Origin: Planctomycetota bacterium | Lineage (GTDB): Bacteria; Planctomycetota; Planctomycetia; Pirellulales; Pirellulaceae | Length of the DNA: 64,000 nucleotides | Assembly (NCBI GenBank): GCA_014238905.1 | Contig: JABAAE010000003.1 | Location: 248,001 to 312,000, forward strand | Direction: 5' to 3' | Shown: positions 44,671 through 53,286 of the stretch, piece after piece | How the letters are laid out: each line of letters begins with the position of its first letter | Numbering within the stretch: the stretch's first letter is position 1 | Position numbers and translations under genes: made by a program | Notes under the pieces: generated by a model | The model's database searches: none | What the model was told of the DNA's origin: nothing | What the model saw: only the letters and a program-made list of their open reading frames with translations

Positions 44671-44841
44671 ATGAGGAAAACGTTGGGTAAAAAGAAGTCT
44701 CCCAAAAAGGCCAGCGATACAACCCAAAACCTTGGTTTTGAAGGCAAGATGTTCAACGCAGCGGACAAACCCCTCCCCAAGCGACTCTCTTGTGAATTGC
44801 GTGTACTGGATGCGGGAAAAATGGTAGCGGAGGCGACGTGA
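44671..44841 (+). pseudogene. Probable remnant of a type I restriction-modification HsdM N-terminus
   Basis: 56 residues from ATG at 44671 (GTG at 44659 possible). A Lys-rich leader is followed by TTQNLGFEGKMFNAADKP, which closely resembles the start of HsdM methylase subunits (NLGFEAKLxxAADKLR...). The similarity stops right after this and the expected YKHVVLGLIFLKYIS segment is absent, so I read it as the first 30-40 codons of a deleted hsdM. The TGA stop (44839-44841) overlaps the ATG of the next gene by one base, so the relic may still be translated and couple that gene. Similarity is judged by eye; an unrelated small peptide remains possible. Confidence 0.5.
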
Positions 44842-46142
44842 TGGTCGAGGCTGTTTCTGCTCCACTACTCCTGAGACCCAGTCCAACTCTGCCGCTGGAT
44901 GTCCTCGTCAAAATCCCTAGTTCAAACGACAATCTTTTCGAGCGGCTGATTCGGAACCCCCAGGCACCGGATCGACCGATGCGGGAAACGCAATGCTCCG
45001 AAATGCTGCGAGCCGTTCTTGTATCTTGCCCAACGTTAAAGTTGACCCTGATGAAATGGTTGGCACAGTTGCTTGGTGTACCAACGGCAGTCATTGACGA
45101 GTTGGAATGGACGTTGGAAACCGAGCAATCCATCGGTTCCAAACGGGATGACCTGAGAATCGAGGGTTGGAAAATCACCGACGAGCAGCGGCAGCGTTTT
45201 GTCTTGTGGTCCGTTGAAGTCAAAGTCGCTGCTTCTTTTCACGAGAGCAGCCAACAGGATTGGGATGATGACGAAGCACCGGTAATTGAAGACGATCCAA
45301 ATATGGTCAATCAGGTGGTTAATTACGATCAATGGTTGAGCAAAGAAGCTGCCGAATTTCGGGCCGGGTTCGTGCTGGCCATAAACGACCTGACGAAGTC
45401 TTTACCGGCGACACTTTCGGAGACCTGGCGTTGTTTGACCTGGACACAGCTTGCCGAACAAACCGAGTCAATGTTAACAGCCGAGTTGTTGCCAGCTACG
45501 GAACAACCCTTTGCCCAACATATGCTGGGTTTTATCAGGCACAGATTATGGGACACCACTGACATGGATGATTCACGATTGGAATTGGATGATGTTGCAT
45601 TGCTTCGCGCACTGGCGGCAATCGGACAATCTTGTTCGCAAAAAATACGAGGTCTGGTCAATCAGTTTGAACAAATCCTCAAGGAAACCGGTGCCAATTT
45701 TGTAGACATTAGAATGTCCACTCCGCGTTTTTTTCATCGCGCTGACGGGATAGAGTATGGCGTCAGTGCAAGATGTACTAACAATGAATCCGGTGAGATT
45801 TCTCTTTCCGCCAAAGTCGTCGTCGACCAGGTCAAAGTCACAATTGGCACTTACCCCAAGGGTTGCGTGGCGAATCAAAAGACACGTGAAATTTTGAATC
45901 GTTTCAAAGATCAATTGACACATCGCCATGCAGATTGGGTGTTTTTCGGTGTCGATGAATCTGATTACCGCGTTGCCGAAATATCCAAACCCCTTATCTC
46001 CGTCCTCGCGGAGGACGATTGGGAGTCCCCACTGATGCAATTCGTGCAGGATGCCGTCAATGACGTGAAAGAACTGGGCCTACTAGCAACGCTGCTGAAT
46101 ATTAAATCGACAGTCGCTGGCGATACCAACGAGCCAACGTAA
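44841..46142 (+). CDS. PD-(D/E)XK nuclease-like protein
   Basis: 433 residues from ATG at 44841. Near residue 95-135 lies a probable PD-(D/E)XK core: GSKRDDLRIEGW (acidic residue after a beta strand), then VLWSVEVKVAAS with the E-x-K pair. This order matches nuclease-family proteins with a conserved 'RxDxxxxG...vEnKv' layout. The C-terminal half (about 280-420) has 'IGTYPKGCVANQKTREILNRF' and is otherwise unassigned. No helicase, methylase or other restriction gene is adjacent except the HsdM-like relic upstream. The 3' end of tRNA-Pro lies 200 bases downstream, facing this gene. I infer an accessory, perhaps defensive, nuclease. Confidence 0.6.
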   Translation: MVEAVSAPLLLRPSPTLPLDVLVKIPSSNDNLFERLIRNPQAPDRPMRETQCSEMLRAVLVSCPTLKLTLMKWLAQLLGVPTAVIDELEWTLETEQSIGSKRDDLRIEGWKITDEQRQRFVLWSVEVKVAASFHESSQQDWDDDEAPVIEDDPNMVNQVVNYDQWLSKEAAEFRAGFVLAINDLTKSLPATLSETWRCLTWTQLAEQTESMLTAELLPATEQPFAQHMLGFIRHRLWDTTDMDDSRLELDDVALLRALAAIGQSCSQKIRGLVNQFEQILKETGANFVDIRMSTPRFFHRADGIEYGVSARCTNNESGEISLSAKVVVDQVKVTIGTYPKGCVANQKTREILNRFKDQLTHRHADWVFFGVDESDYRVAEISKPLISVLAEDDWESPLMQFVQDAVNDVKELGLLATLLNIKSTVAGDTNEPT

Positions 46143-46344
46143 CGAGCCTACCGACGGTCCAGCAGACGAGTGTGCTCTCCGTTGAAAAATTGACGCCGAT
46201 ATTGGATAGGTGCGTTTTGTCCACCATTGGCGACATTTTGCGGTATTCTAAGAAATGGAAAAACAAGTTTTCCAAGCCGCACCGATTGAGATTAATCGGG
46301 TGATAAAATGCGTTTCAGCTCGATATGCGTTGGCGAAACTAAAG

Positions 46345-46418
46345 TCGGGGCGACATGATTTGAACATGCGGCCTCTTGCTCCCAAAGCAAGCGCTCTACC
46401 AGGCTGAGCTACGCCCCG
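46345..46418 (-). tRNA. tRNA-Pro (TGG)
   Basis: The reverse strand folds into a cloverleaf starting with C1, as in bacterial tRNA-Pro: acceptor CGGGGCG (46418-46412) pairs with CGCCCCG (46352-46346), discriminator A at 46345. The anticodon stem CTTGC/GCAAG holds loop TTTGGGA with anticodon TGG. The T-loop is TTCAAAT. CCA is not encoded. Confidence 0.96.
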
Positions 46419-46657
46419 AACAATTCAATAATCTACAAACCAATCTGCAATCGTGCAACGTGTCTAAGGCCCTTTTCCAACAAACGGATCCCACTTTTCC
46501 TAATCGGAGTGATCTTTTTCAAGCTCCCTGACCCTCTAAACCGCTTGACCAATGCAGCGAACCAAAGAGAACAATTCAGCCGTGCAATCCTCATCGTGTC
46601 AAACAAATCAATGCCGCTTGGTGGACCCGCCACCGTTGACGACGACGCGTTCCCTAT

Positions 46658-47995
46658 TTAAGCGACCTTTTTGCCATCCGTTGGAGAATGAGTTTCGTTC
46701 ATAAATTCACGTAAGCGTTGAAACTCTTCCGGGCTGGAGTAATGAATAATCATCTTGCCCCGGCCTCGGTTGGAATTTTTGATTTCCACCCGAGTTCCCA
46801 GGGCCGTCCGCAGTTCGTTTTCAAGTGAAGCGATTTGGCTGCTAGGTGCCTTCTTTTTCGAACCTTTTTTCGTTTTGACACCATCTTCCTCAGCGATCCT
46901 CTCTCTCACGATCTGCTCAATCGCCCGTACGCTTAAACCATCCCGCTGGACACGGTTACAAAATTCGATTTGGAGATGCTCATCTCCCAAGGGAAGTAGA
47001 GCACGAGCATGGCCATTGGAAATCAACCCAATTTGGAGAGCTTTTTGAACAGCCGTGGGCAACTCCAGCAATCGCAACAAATTGGCGACCGTTGATCGAT
47101 CGATCTTCAACCGATTGGCAAGTTCGTCCTGTGGACAACGATGTTCATCGATATAACGTCGAAACGAAAACGCCTTTTCGATGGGATTGAGGTCTTTTCT
47201 TTGCAGGTTTTCGACAATTGCTAGCTCTGCTACCAAACGATCATCCGCCTCGCGAACCTGAGCCTGAATCTGAGACCATCCCGCATGAATGGCGGCGCGC
47301 AATCGTCTTTCGCCGGAAATCAACTGGTAACGGTCTCCGGTTTTTCGGACCAAGATCGGCTGTAACTGATCATGGGACTTAAGACTTTCCGCCAGTGACT
47401 CGATCTCCGCCTTGTTAAATTCTCGCCGGGGTTGAAAAGGGTTGTCGTCGACATCGTAGACATTTAACTGCACGCTTTCAGCGGCGGTTCCCAATGGCTC
47501 CGACGTAGAATCCGGTCGGCTTGTCTCGGGTATCGTTTGTGTTTTACCAACCTCTTCCACCCCAACAGCCGATTGGGGAACCACCAACACAGGTTCGCTG
47601 GAAGCCGTGCCGCTGGATTTTGCAGTGGTATCGCTGGATTTTGCAGTAGCATCGTTGGCTTTTGCGTCATCCGCTTTAGATGCCGGTGACTCGAAACGCA
47701 AAATCCTGGGACCAGAATCCTGCTCGAATTCTTTGGCCGACTCCTTGGCCGACTCTTGTGCCGAATTCTCCCGCATAGATTGAACGAGGGTTTTCATTGG
47801 ACCCGGTGATTTGGGCGATGGGCCCGCACCGTCGGTGGCGGAGTGCTTGGTCGTCTGACCTCCTGCTGATGGTTTGGCCGCCCCAAAATCAGGATGCCGG
47901 ACATCCGAAACATCATCATGTGAGGGGGCATCTTGCGGGCCGCCTACGCCCAACAATGCTTCTAAACCACGTCCTAGTCGTTTCTTTTTAGACAT
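46658..47995 (-). CDS. parB: Chromosome partitioning protein ParB
   Basis: 445 residues, longer than the usual 280-330. The start KKKRLGRGLEALLG is the typical ParB N-terminus that stimulates ParA. About 150 residues of Ala/Ser/Lys/Pro-rich linker follow, with imperfect repeats (DATAKSSDTTAKSSG). The CTPase/ParB core follows: NPFQPRREFN, LQPILVRKTGDRYQLISGERRLRAA (about 210-235), AELAIVENLQRKDLNPIEKA, then the HTH LANRLKIDRSTVANLLRLLELP and a C-terminal dimer domain. ParB loads on parS sites and spreads as a CTP-dependent clamp for segregation. It overlaps parA by 8 bases and parS sites lie just upstream of parA, so the system is complete. Confidence 0.97.
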   Translation of the reverse strand: MSKKKRLGRGLEALLGVGGPQDAPSHDDVSDVRHPDFGAAKPSAGGQTTKHSATDGAGPSPKSPGPMKTLVQSMRENSAQESAKESAKEFEQDSGPRILRFESPASKADDAKANDATAKSSDTTAKSSGTASSEPVLVVPQSAVGVEEVGKTQTIPETSRPDSTSEPLGTAAESVQLNVYDVDDNPFQPRREFNKAEIESLAESLKSHDQLQPILVRKTGDRYQLISGERRLRAAIHAGWSQIQAQVREADDRLVAELAIVENLQRKDLNPIEKAFSFRRYIDEHRCPQDELANRLKIDRSTVANLLRLLELPTAVQKALQIGLISNGHARALLPLGDEHLQIEFCNRVQRDGLSVRAIEQIVRERIAEEDGVKTKKGSKKKAPSSQIASLENELRTALGTRVEIKNSNRGRGKMIIHYSSPEEFQRLREFMNETHSPTDGKKVA

Positions 47996-48737
47996 TTTCC
48001 ATGATCTCCGTGCTCAATTCAATGTAACCTCGAGCACCTCTGGATCGAGGCGCATACTCAAAAATAGAAACCCCGTGACTGGCTGCCTCGGCAACCTGAA
48101 CATCACGAGGAATCACAGCATCAAAAACGATATCACCAAAAAATTCGCGAACTTCTTCATCAACCTCATGAGTCAATTCATATTGATGGTCATACATCGT
48201 TAAAAGAATCCCACTGAATTCCAACTTGGTTGGCAGCTGGTTCTGCATGACATCCCGAATCACCTCTATCATTTGCGTGAGACCCTCCATTGCAAAATAC
48301 TCACATTGGATCGGCATCAAGACTTCGTTACTTGCTGCCAAGGCGGTGCGTGTCAATTCGCCCAATGAGGGAGGGCAATCCAGCACCACGTAATCGTAGA
48401 GACCACTGGCATTGTTGAGGTGTTGCCTTAGCGTCTCTTGATGGGACCCAAATCCGGACGCCAGCTTTCCAACATCTTCAAAATGCCGGCTACCGGGCAA
48501 CAGTTGAAGGTTCTTATCATAAGTTGCTAGCACAGAGTTTCGGATCGGATCGCTCACTACCAGTGGATGCCGGTCTGCCGGCTGATGCCCCAATCCCGAA
48601 GTTGCGTTGCATTGGGGATCCAAATCGATCAAAAGAGTCTGCTGCCCACCGAGGGCGATTCCAGCGCTTAGATTGATAGCCGTAGTCGTTTTGCCTACGC
48701 CTCCCTTCTGATTCGCTATGCAGATAATTCTCGCCAA
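47988..48737 (-). CDS. parA: Chromosome partitioning ATPase ParA (Soj-type)
   Basis: 249 residues from TTG at 48737, which gives the family's normal start ARIICIANQKGGVGKTTTAINLS with the deviant Walker A (KGGVGKTT). The frame continues upstream to 48950, but that part covers the parS sites and has no family resemblance, so it is probably untranslated. Other motifs: LLIDLDPQCNATSGLG and VVLDCPPSLGELT (Walker B region), then PIQCEYFAMEGL. ParA binds DNA non-specifically when ATP-bound and moves ParB-parS complexes. It overlaps parB. The TTG start could limit its level. Confidence 0.95.
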   Translation of the reverse strand: MARIICIANQKGGVGKTTTAINLSAGIALGGQQTLLIDLDPQCNATSGLGHQPADRHPLVVSDPIRNSVLATYDKNLQLLPGSRHFEDVGKLASGFGSHQETLRQHLNNASGLYDYVVLDCPPSLGELTRTALAASNEVLMPIQCEYFAMEGLTQMIEVIRDVMQNQLPTKLEFSGILLTMYDHQYELTHEVDEEVREFFGDIVFDAVIPRDVQVAEAASHGVSIFEYAPRSRGARGYIELSTEIMENV

Positions 48738-48813
48738 TTTGACACACCCATTCCAAAGACGGTTGCAATGGCGGGTTTTACCAAGTTGGTTAAAATCGGG
48801 ATACATCGATTTT

Positions 48814-48829
48814 TGTTCCACGTGAAACA
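48814..48829. promoter_or_regulatory. parS site 1
   Basis: TGTTCCACGTGAAACA matches the bacterial parS consensus at all 16 positions. It lies about 77 bases upstream of the parA TTG start. ParB is expected to load here; autoregulation of parAB is possible. Confidence 0.93.
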
Positions 48830-48879
48830 GAAGATTCGATCGACTACCTTTTCTGAGATCTGTCTCGTCGCCCATCTTC

Positions 48880-48895
48880 TGTTTCACGTGGAACT
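48880..48895. promoter_or_regulatory. parS site 2
   Basis: TGTTTCACGTGGAACT matches the parS consensus at 15 of 16 positions, in opposite orientation to site 1. With seven flanking bases the two sites form a perfect 21-base inverted repeat (48815-48835 and 48874-48894). Confidence 0.9.
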
Positions 48896-49359
48896 CCTGA
48901 TAAATACCCTGCCCAGCTAGGAACCTTCTGGAATCCAATGTTATTGACAAGGAAAGCCTGTGAAATCACCCAATGTCACTCGAACGAGATTGAAATCGGC
49001 TTCCTGGATGCCGTTAATATCCAGCCTCTATAATCCTCACACCCGCAGCAATCCCTCACGCCCAAGTCGGAGAGATTGCCAAGCCAATGACAAAACAGGG
49101 ATCCAGCTTCATTGGGTCGGTTGGTCACCCATTCAACCTGTCGTGGGATGAATGATCCAAGGACGAGCCAACCAGCGGCCAGTCCCGCGACTGGCTCAAT
49201 CTCTTTATCTACAGATTTTTTGCCACCGGAAAATCATCTGAATGCCAGAGCGAATGACTTTCGAACATGAACCACCAGTGTTACAAAAGAGAAGAAGTGG
49301 AGTTAGGCAGCTGTCCTGACGCATTATTTCCATCACTTTCTGTAATCGCAGGAGTCTCT

Positions 49360-50277
49360 ATGTTCGGTGCAAATCGCGTTGCCGTCCTGGTTCTGATCCT
49401 CTTGGCTGCTCCAATGGGAATCGGCCAAGGCTATTGCGTGGAGGATTTTTCCGGACCACAAGTCGGGGAGAAATTACCGGAATTCAGTTTCGACGTCTTC
49501 CAGGGACCCAACGAGGGGGAAAGGTTTACCGTGGCTGAGGATCGTTCTCCGATTGTCGTTCTGTTCGTTCATGAATTCAATCGTATTTCTTTTGGCGTCA
49601 TGCGAACCGTCGCTGGGTATTGCCTGAAAAGATCCGGAGACGGTCTTAACATTCAGGTCGTCTTCTTGACAAATGATCCAACAGAAATGGAAGCCAGATT
49701 AGCTCGGGCAAGGAACGCACTACCACGTAACGTCAATCTCGGCATTTACCGGGGAGGATTGGAGGGACCGGGCGCCTACGGGTTAAATCGTAAGATGCAG
49801 ATCACCCTCATCGTCGCTAATCAGAAAAAGGTCACCGGGAATTTTGCCTTGATCCAGCCGAGCGTGGCGGTGGACGTTCCAAAGATCGGGGCCGCCATCG
49901 CGAAAACATTGGGCGACAAAAAAATGCCCAGCCTCAAAGATCTTGGGATTCAGGCACGCAATAACCGAGCAATGGCAGCCGATCCGCCAAAGTACAGGCA
50001 ACTCATGTCGCCGGTGATTCAAAAATCCAGTAACAATGAGCAAATCGATGTGGCTGCGGCGAAACTCGAATCAGAAATGCAAAAAGACCCGGCGTTACGA
50101 AAAAAAGTATTCGAGGTGACCAATCTTATTATCGACTCAGACAAACTCGAAAATTACGGCACCGCGCGGACCCATTATCATTTCAAAAAATGGGCAAAAG
50201 AGCTCGCCCCGGACCAAAACCGAACCCCGAAAAGAATACCTGATTCGGATGACGCTCCCAGAAAACGGGGTCAGTAA
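49360..50277 (+). CDS. Secreted thioredoxin-fold (redoxin-like) protein without a CxxC motif
   Basis: 305 residues from ATG at 49360, preceded by GGAG six bases upstream and starting a signal peptide (hydrophobic about 8-22). The frame is open to 49267, but only the later ATG gives a leader. Residues 30-190 have the order of a peroxiredoxin/TlpA-like thioredoxin fold: VGEKLPEFSFDVFQGPNEGERFT, then PIVVLFVHEFNRISFGVMRTVAGYC, where the CxxC or peroxidatic Cys would be, and GAYGLNRKMQITLIVANQKKVTGNF. No CxxC is present, so dithiol redox chemistry is unlikely. The C-terminus is charged and helical. Role unknown. Convergent with the carbamoyltransferase. Confidence 0.78.
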   Translation: MFGANRVAVLVLILLAAPMGIGQGYCVEDFSGPQVGEKLPEFSFDVFQGPNEGERFTVAEDRSPIVVLFVHEFNRISFGVMRTVAGYCLKRSGDGLNIQVVFLTNDPTEMEARLARARNALPRNVNLGIYRGGLEGPGAYGLNRKMQITLIVANQKKVTGNFALIQPSVAVDVPKIGAAIAKTLGDKKMPSLKDLGIQARNNRAMAADPPKYRQLMSPVIQKSSNNEQIDVAAAKLESEMQKDPALRKKVFEVTNLIIDSDKLENYGTARTHYHFKKWAKELAPDQNRTPKRIPDSDDAPRKRGQ

Positions 50278-50670
50278 TCTTCCTGGGTTGGTGAACAAAA
50301 GTTCCAGCAAGATCAATAGAGATTGCTTGACTGACACCCCCCAGAATAGTCGCCGTCTTCATCGATTCCCCACTGACCTAGCCTGCCAGCCCAGCAATCT
50401 TCACCCGCTGGAAACCGTCGAATCGATTCCTTTTGACAAACGGAGGTGGGTCAACAAGAGTGATCATGGGAAAAATGCTAGCATCGATTTGTCAGGGAAT
50501 CCGAACTGATAATCGTTCCACTATCAGACGATGTCAACGCGTTAAAGAACACCTCGCTTAAATATCAACGCGTTAAATATCTGCCTCAACAGATGGCTGA
50601 TTAGTCTTGGCCGAATTTGGACTTCCTGAACCGGTGAGCATTGCTTTCTCAAAACGATCCGGGTCGTCTT
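50278..50670. other. Convergent intergenic region with a direct repeat
   Basis: 393 bases between convergent stops. TCAACGCGTTAAA occurs at 50534-50546 and 50565-50577 (period 31), with a further flanking TTAAATATC echo. No hairpin-plus-T-run terminator is evident. Confidence 0.5.
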
Positions 50671-52509
50671 CTAATCCAGTGAAAAAGTAGCCAGGTGTTT
50701 TTCCCTCAGATCAAGGTCCGCTGCTGGCTGTTCGGATTTCATCAATACAAAATTCTCCAGCACCAGAACATCCATGTCAGTGGCCATAAAACACCGATAG
50801 GCATCCGCCGGAGTGGCAACAATTGGCTCCCCACGCACGTTAAAACTGGTGTTGATCAGCATCGGAGTCCCTGTCTGACGGTAGAACGCCTCCAGCAGCG
50901 TGTGGAATCTGCCGTGTCGCTCTTGATCTATGGTCTGAATCCTGGCGGAATAATCGACGTGCGTTACGGCCGGAACCACCGACCGCACCTGGTTCAATCG
51001 ACTCTCACCGGACTTTTCCATATCAGAAGGGGTCGGCTGCACACGCATTTCTTCGAGGATATCGGCGACCAACAGCATATAAGGGCTATCTTCGTCCGGA
51101 CGCGTTTCAAAATACCGATGTACATGATCGCGTAATATAGAGGGTGCAAAAGGACGAAAAGACTCTCTGAATTTTATTTTTTGGTTCATCACGCTCTGCA
51201 TCGATTTGCTTCTGGCGTCACCAAGAATGCTTCGCCCTCCTAAAGCCCTGGGGCCAAATTCCATTCGTCCCTGGAACCATCCCACCACATTCTCTTTGGC
51301 AATCAAGCCGGCCACCTGATTACACAGATCCTTTTCTGATGGAATTTCCCGGTAAACGGCGTTCTGATTGATTAATAAAGTGTTGATGTCATCCCTGGAA
51401 TATTCGGGTCCCAAAAAAGACCCTTGCTGGGAATCAGGTGACACAGGACAACGATCGTTTTCAAGCAGTTGATGCCAAATAAAAAGTGCCACACCCAAAG
51501 CGCCGCCGGCATCACCTGATGCTGGCTGAATCCAGATATTGTCATAATTCGCTTCCCGCAGAAGCCGTCCATTAGCAACACAGTTCAAGGCGACGCCTCC
51601 GGCCATCACCAGATTTTTTTGACCCGATGTCCGTTGCAGATGATTCGCCATCCGAAGAGCAACCTCCTCGGTAACCTTTTGAATGGAGGCTGCCAGATCC
51701 ATGTAAACTTCTGGAAGCTCCGACTCTGAACTGCGTGGTGGGATACCAAACAACCGCTCAAAGTTCCGCGACGGCATCCGGCTTCCATGGCAATAATCAA
51801 AGTATTTCAGATTGATCCGAAAAGATCCGTCCTCCTTTAAATCGATCAAATTGTCGACAATGGCATCAAAAAACCGAGGCTGGCCATAGGGAGCCAAACC
51901 CATCAACTTGTATTCTCCGGAATTCACTTTGAATCCACAGAAACTGGTAAACGCCGAATACAACAGCCCCAACGAGTGAGGAAAACGTAATTCATGATTC
52001 AATTGGATTCGGTTGCCTTGGCCAACCCCAGTGGTAGCGGTTGACCACTCGCCAACGCCATCGAGTGTTAAAATGGCTGCTTCGTCAAAAGGGGATGGAA
52101 AAAAAGCACTCGCAGCATGGGATTCATGGTGATGGGTGAAGACGACCCGTCTTTTGTATTGGCCCTTGAGTTTTTTTCGAATCAGACGTGGCAACTGCAA
52201 CTTCTGTTTAAGCCACACCGGAATCGCTTTACAAAACGACGGGAATCCTCTCGGGGTAACGGCAAGGAATGTCTCCAGGAGCCGCTCGAAGGTAATTAGG
52301 GGCTTGTCATAAAATCCGACGTAGTCGATCTGGTCGTATGAGCAACCCGCAGTTTCGAGGCAATATTCAACTGCCTTTTCCGGGAACGCCGGATCGTGTT
52401 TTATCCTCGTAAACCGCTCCTCCTGCGCAGCGGCGACGATACGACCGTCAACAACCAGAGCAGCCGCAGAATCGTGATAAAACGCCGATAATCCGAGAAT
52501 CGTTGTCAC
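50671..52509 (-). CDS. NodU/CmcH-type carbamoyltransferase
   Basis: 612 residues, normal for the family, with GTG at 52509. The N-terminal Kae1-like domain starts ILGLSAFYHDSAAALVVDG and continues with AAQEERFTRIKHDPAFP, HHESHAASAFFPSPF (metal-binding His cluster, about 126-140), LTLDGVGEW and MGLAPYG. AGGVALNCVANGRL (about 302-315) and MEFGPRALGGRSILGDAR (about 413-430) are core elements of the carbamoyl-phosphate/ATP site. The C-terminal domain holds TSFNVRGEPIV. These enzymes transfer carbamoyl from carbamoyl phosphate through carbamoyladenylate to a hydroxyl of a sugar or natural product. The gene stands alone, so the acceptor is unknown. Confidence 0.96.
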   Translation of the reverse strand: MTTILGLSAFYHDSAAALVVDGRIVAAAQEERFTRIKHDPAFPEKAVEYCLETAGCSYDQIDYVGFYDKPLITFERLLETFLAVTPRGFPSFCKAIPVWLKQKLQLPRLIRKKLKGQYKRRVVFTHHHESHAASAFFPSPFDEAAILTLDGVGEWSTATTGVGQGNRIQLNHELRFPHSLGLLYSAFTSFCGFKVNSGEYKLMGLAPYGQPRFFDAIVDNLIDLKEDGSFRINLKYFDYCHGSRMPSRNFERLFGIPPRSSESELPEVYMDLAASIQKVTEEVALRMANHLQRTSGQKNLVMAGGVALNCVANGRLLREANYDNIWIQPASGDAGGALGVALFIWHQLLENDRCPVSPDSQQGSFLGPEYSRDDINTLLINQNAVYREIPSEKDLCNQVAGLIAKENVVGWFQGRMEFGPRALGGRSILGDARSKSMQSVMNQKIKFRESFRPFAPSILRDHVHRYFETRPDEDSPYMLLVADILEEMRVQPTPSDMEKSGESRLNQVRSVVPAVTHVDYSARIQTIDQERHGRFHTLLEAFYRQTGTPMLINTSFNVRGEPIVATPADAYRCFMATDMDVLVLENFVLMKSEQPAADLDLREKHLATFSLD

Positions 52510-52780
52510 TGGGAACGTTTATTTATTTCAACTTCTTTACTAAATGCAACATTCATCCTAACTCCTTCTGTTTCGTCCATTTCCATTCCGGTCTTGTTCA
52601 AATAGGCAGCAACGGAAAGTTGATGGGGTTAAGCGGACAACAACGGTTACGCAGTCCACAAAAAAAACATCGTCCTTTACGACTGCGTTCGACGATCTGG
52701 TTAGGGAGGAAAGGATTTCTCATTTGATGCTGACGGATCAGAGATTTTTTTTCAACCACGGAAGTAAGTGCTTTAAAGAA

Positions 52781-53236
52781 ATGAAGTCATTTACGGCAAA
52801 ACCAACGATCCTGGTGGTCGATCCCGATCCTTTGACGCTAACCGCTATCGCGGCCGCGCTGCATCTTTCGGGATACGAGAGCCATTGTGCCCGCGACAGC
52901 GAAGCTGCGTTAAAGGCATCGACCGACGAACCATTGGATTTAATCATCTGCGACACCAACCTGGAGGGTGAAAGTGGATTGGACGTTTGCCGTGAAATAC
53001 GATTATTGCCCGGCAGGGAGGATGTGCCGGTCATGTTTCTTTCTTCAAGCCAAGCTCCCGACATTGTTCATCGTGCTCACGAAGCGGGTGGTGCCTACTA
53101 TTTACGGAAGCCCTTCGATCCCAACGTTCTTTTGGAACTTGTGGAAAAAGCATTATGGATGCCCCATTTGGTTGAATCGAATATCAAACAGCATGTGGAG
53201 TCCAAACCAAAATATAAACTGACGCACACTGTTTGA
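52781..53236 (+). CDS. Stand-alone response regulator receiver protein
   Basis: 151 residues from ATG at 52781 (upstream open frame to 52724 is less likely). A single CheY-like receiver domain: TILVVDPDPLT (acidic pair), DLIICDTNLEGESGLDVC with the phospho-acceptor Asp in ICDTN, MFLSSS (Ser of the switch) and AYYLRKPFDP with the conserved Lys. After about residue 120 only a 30-residue tail follows, with no output domain. Such regulators work by protein-protein contact. No kinase is adjacent. The YTV protein gene begins 50 bases downstream on the same strand, so a shared transcript is possible. Confidence 0.93.
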   Translation: MKSFTAKPTILVVDPDPLTLTAIAAALHLSGYESHCARDSEAALKASTDEPLDLIICDTNLEGESGLDVCREIRLLPGREDVPVMFLSSSQAPDIVHRAHEAGGAYYLRKPFDPNVLLELVEKALWMPHLVESNIKQHVESKPKYKLTHTV

Positions 53237-53286
53237 TTGATTTTTTCACAGTCACTTTTGTTTTTCCTTACTTGGAGTTTTCCCCA

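Larger units (their letters stand above)
48738..49359. other. Intergenic region upstream of parA, carrying parS sites
   Basis: 622 bases between the parA start and the thioredoxin-like gene. Besides the parS pair, a perfect hairpin occurs at 49178-49195 (GCCAGTC, 4-base loop, GACTGGC) without a clear T-run. A 63-codon plus-strand frame (48960-49151) has no recognisable coding features. Confidence 0.5.

Noticed and set aside
44146..46418. Integrated island with att repeats at tRNA-Pro
   Set aside because: No copy of the tRNA-Pro 3' end was found to the left and there is no integrase gene.
48738..48950. N-terminal extension of ParA
   Set aside because: It spans both parS sites and lacks similarity to ParA; TTG at 48737 gives the normal start.
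49178..49195. Rho-independent terminator
   Set aside because: The hairpin is perfect but lacks a T-run, and no gene ends just before it.
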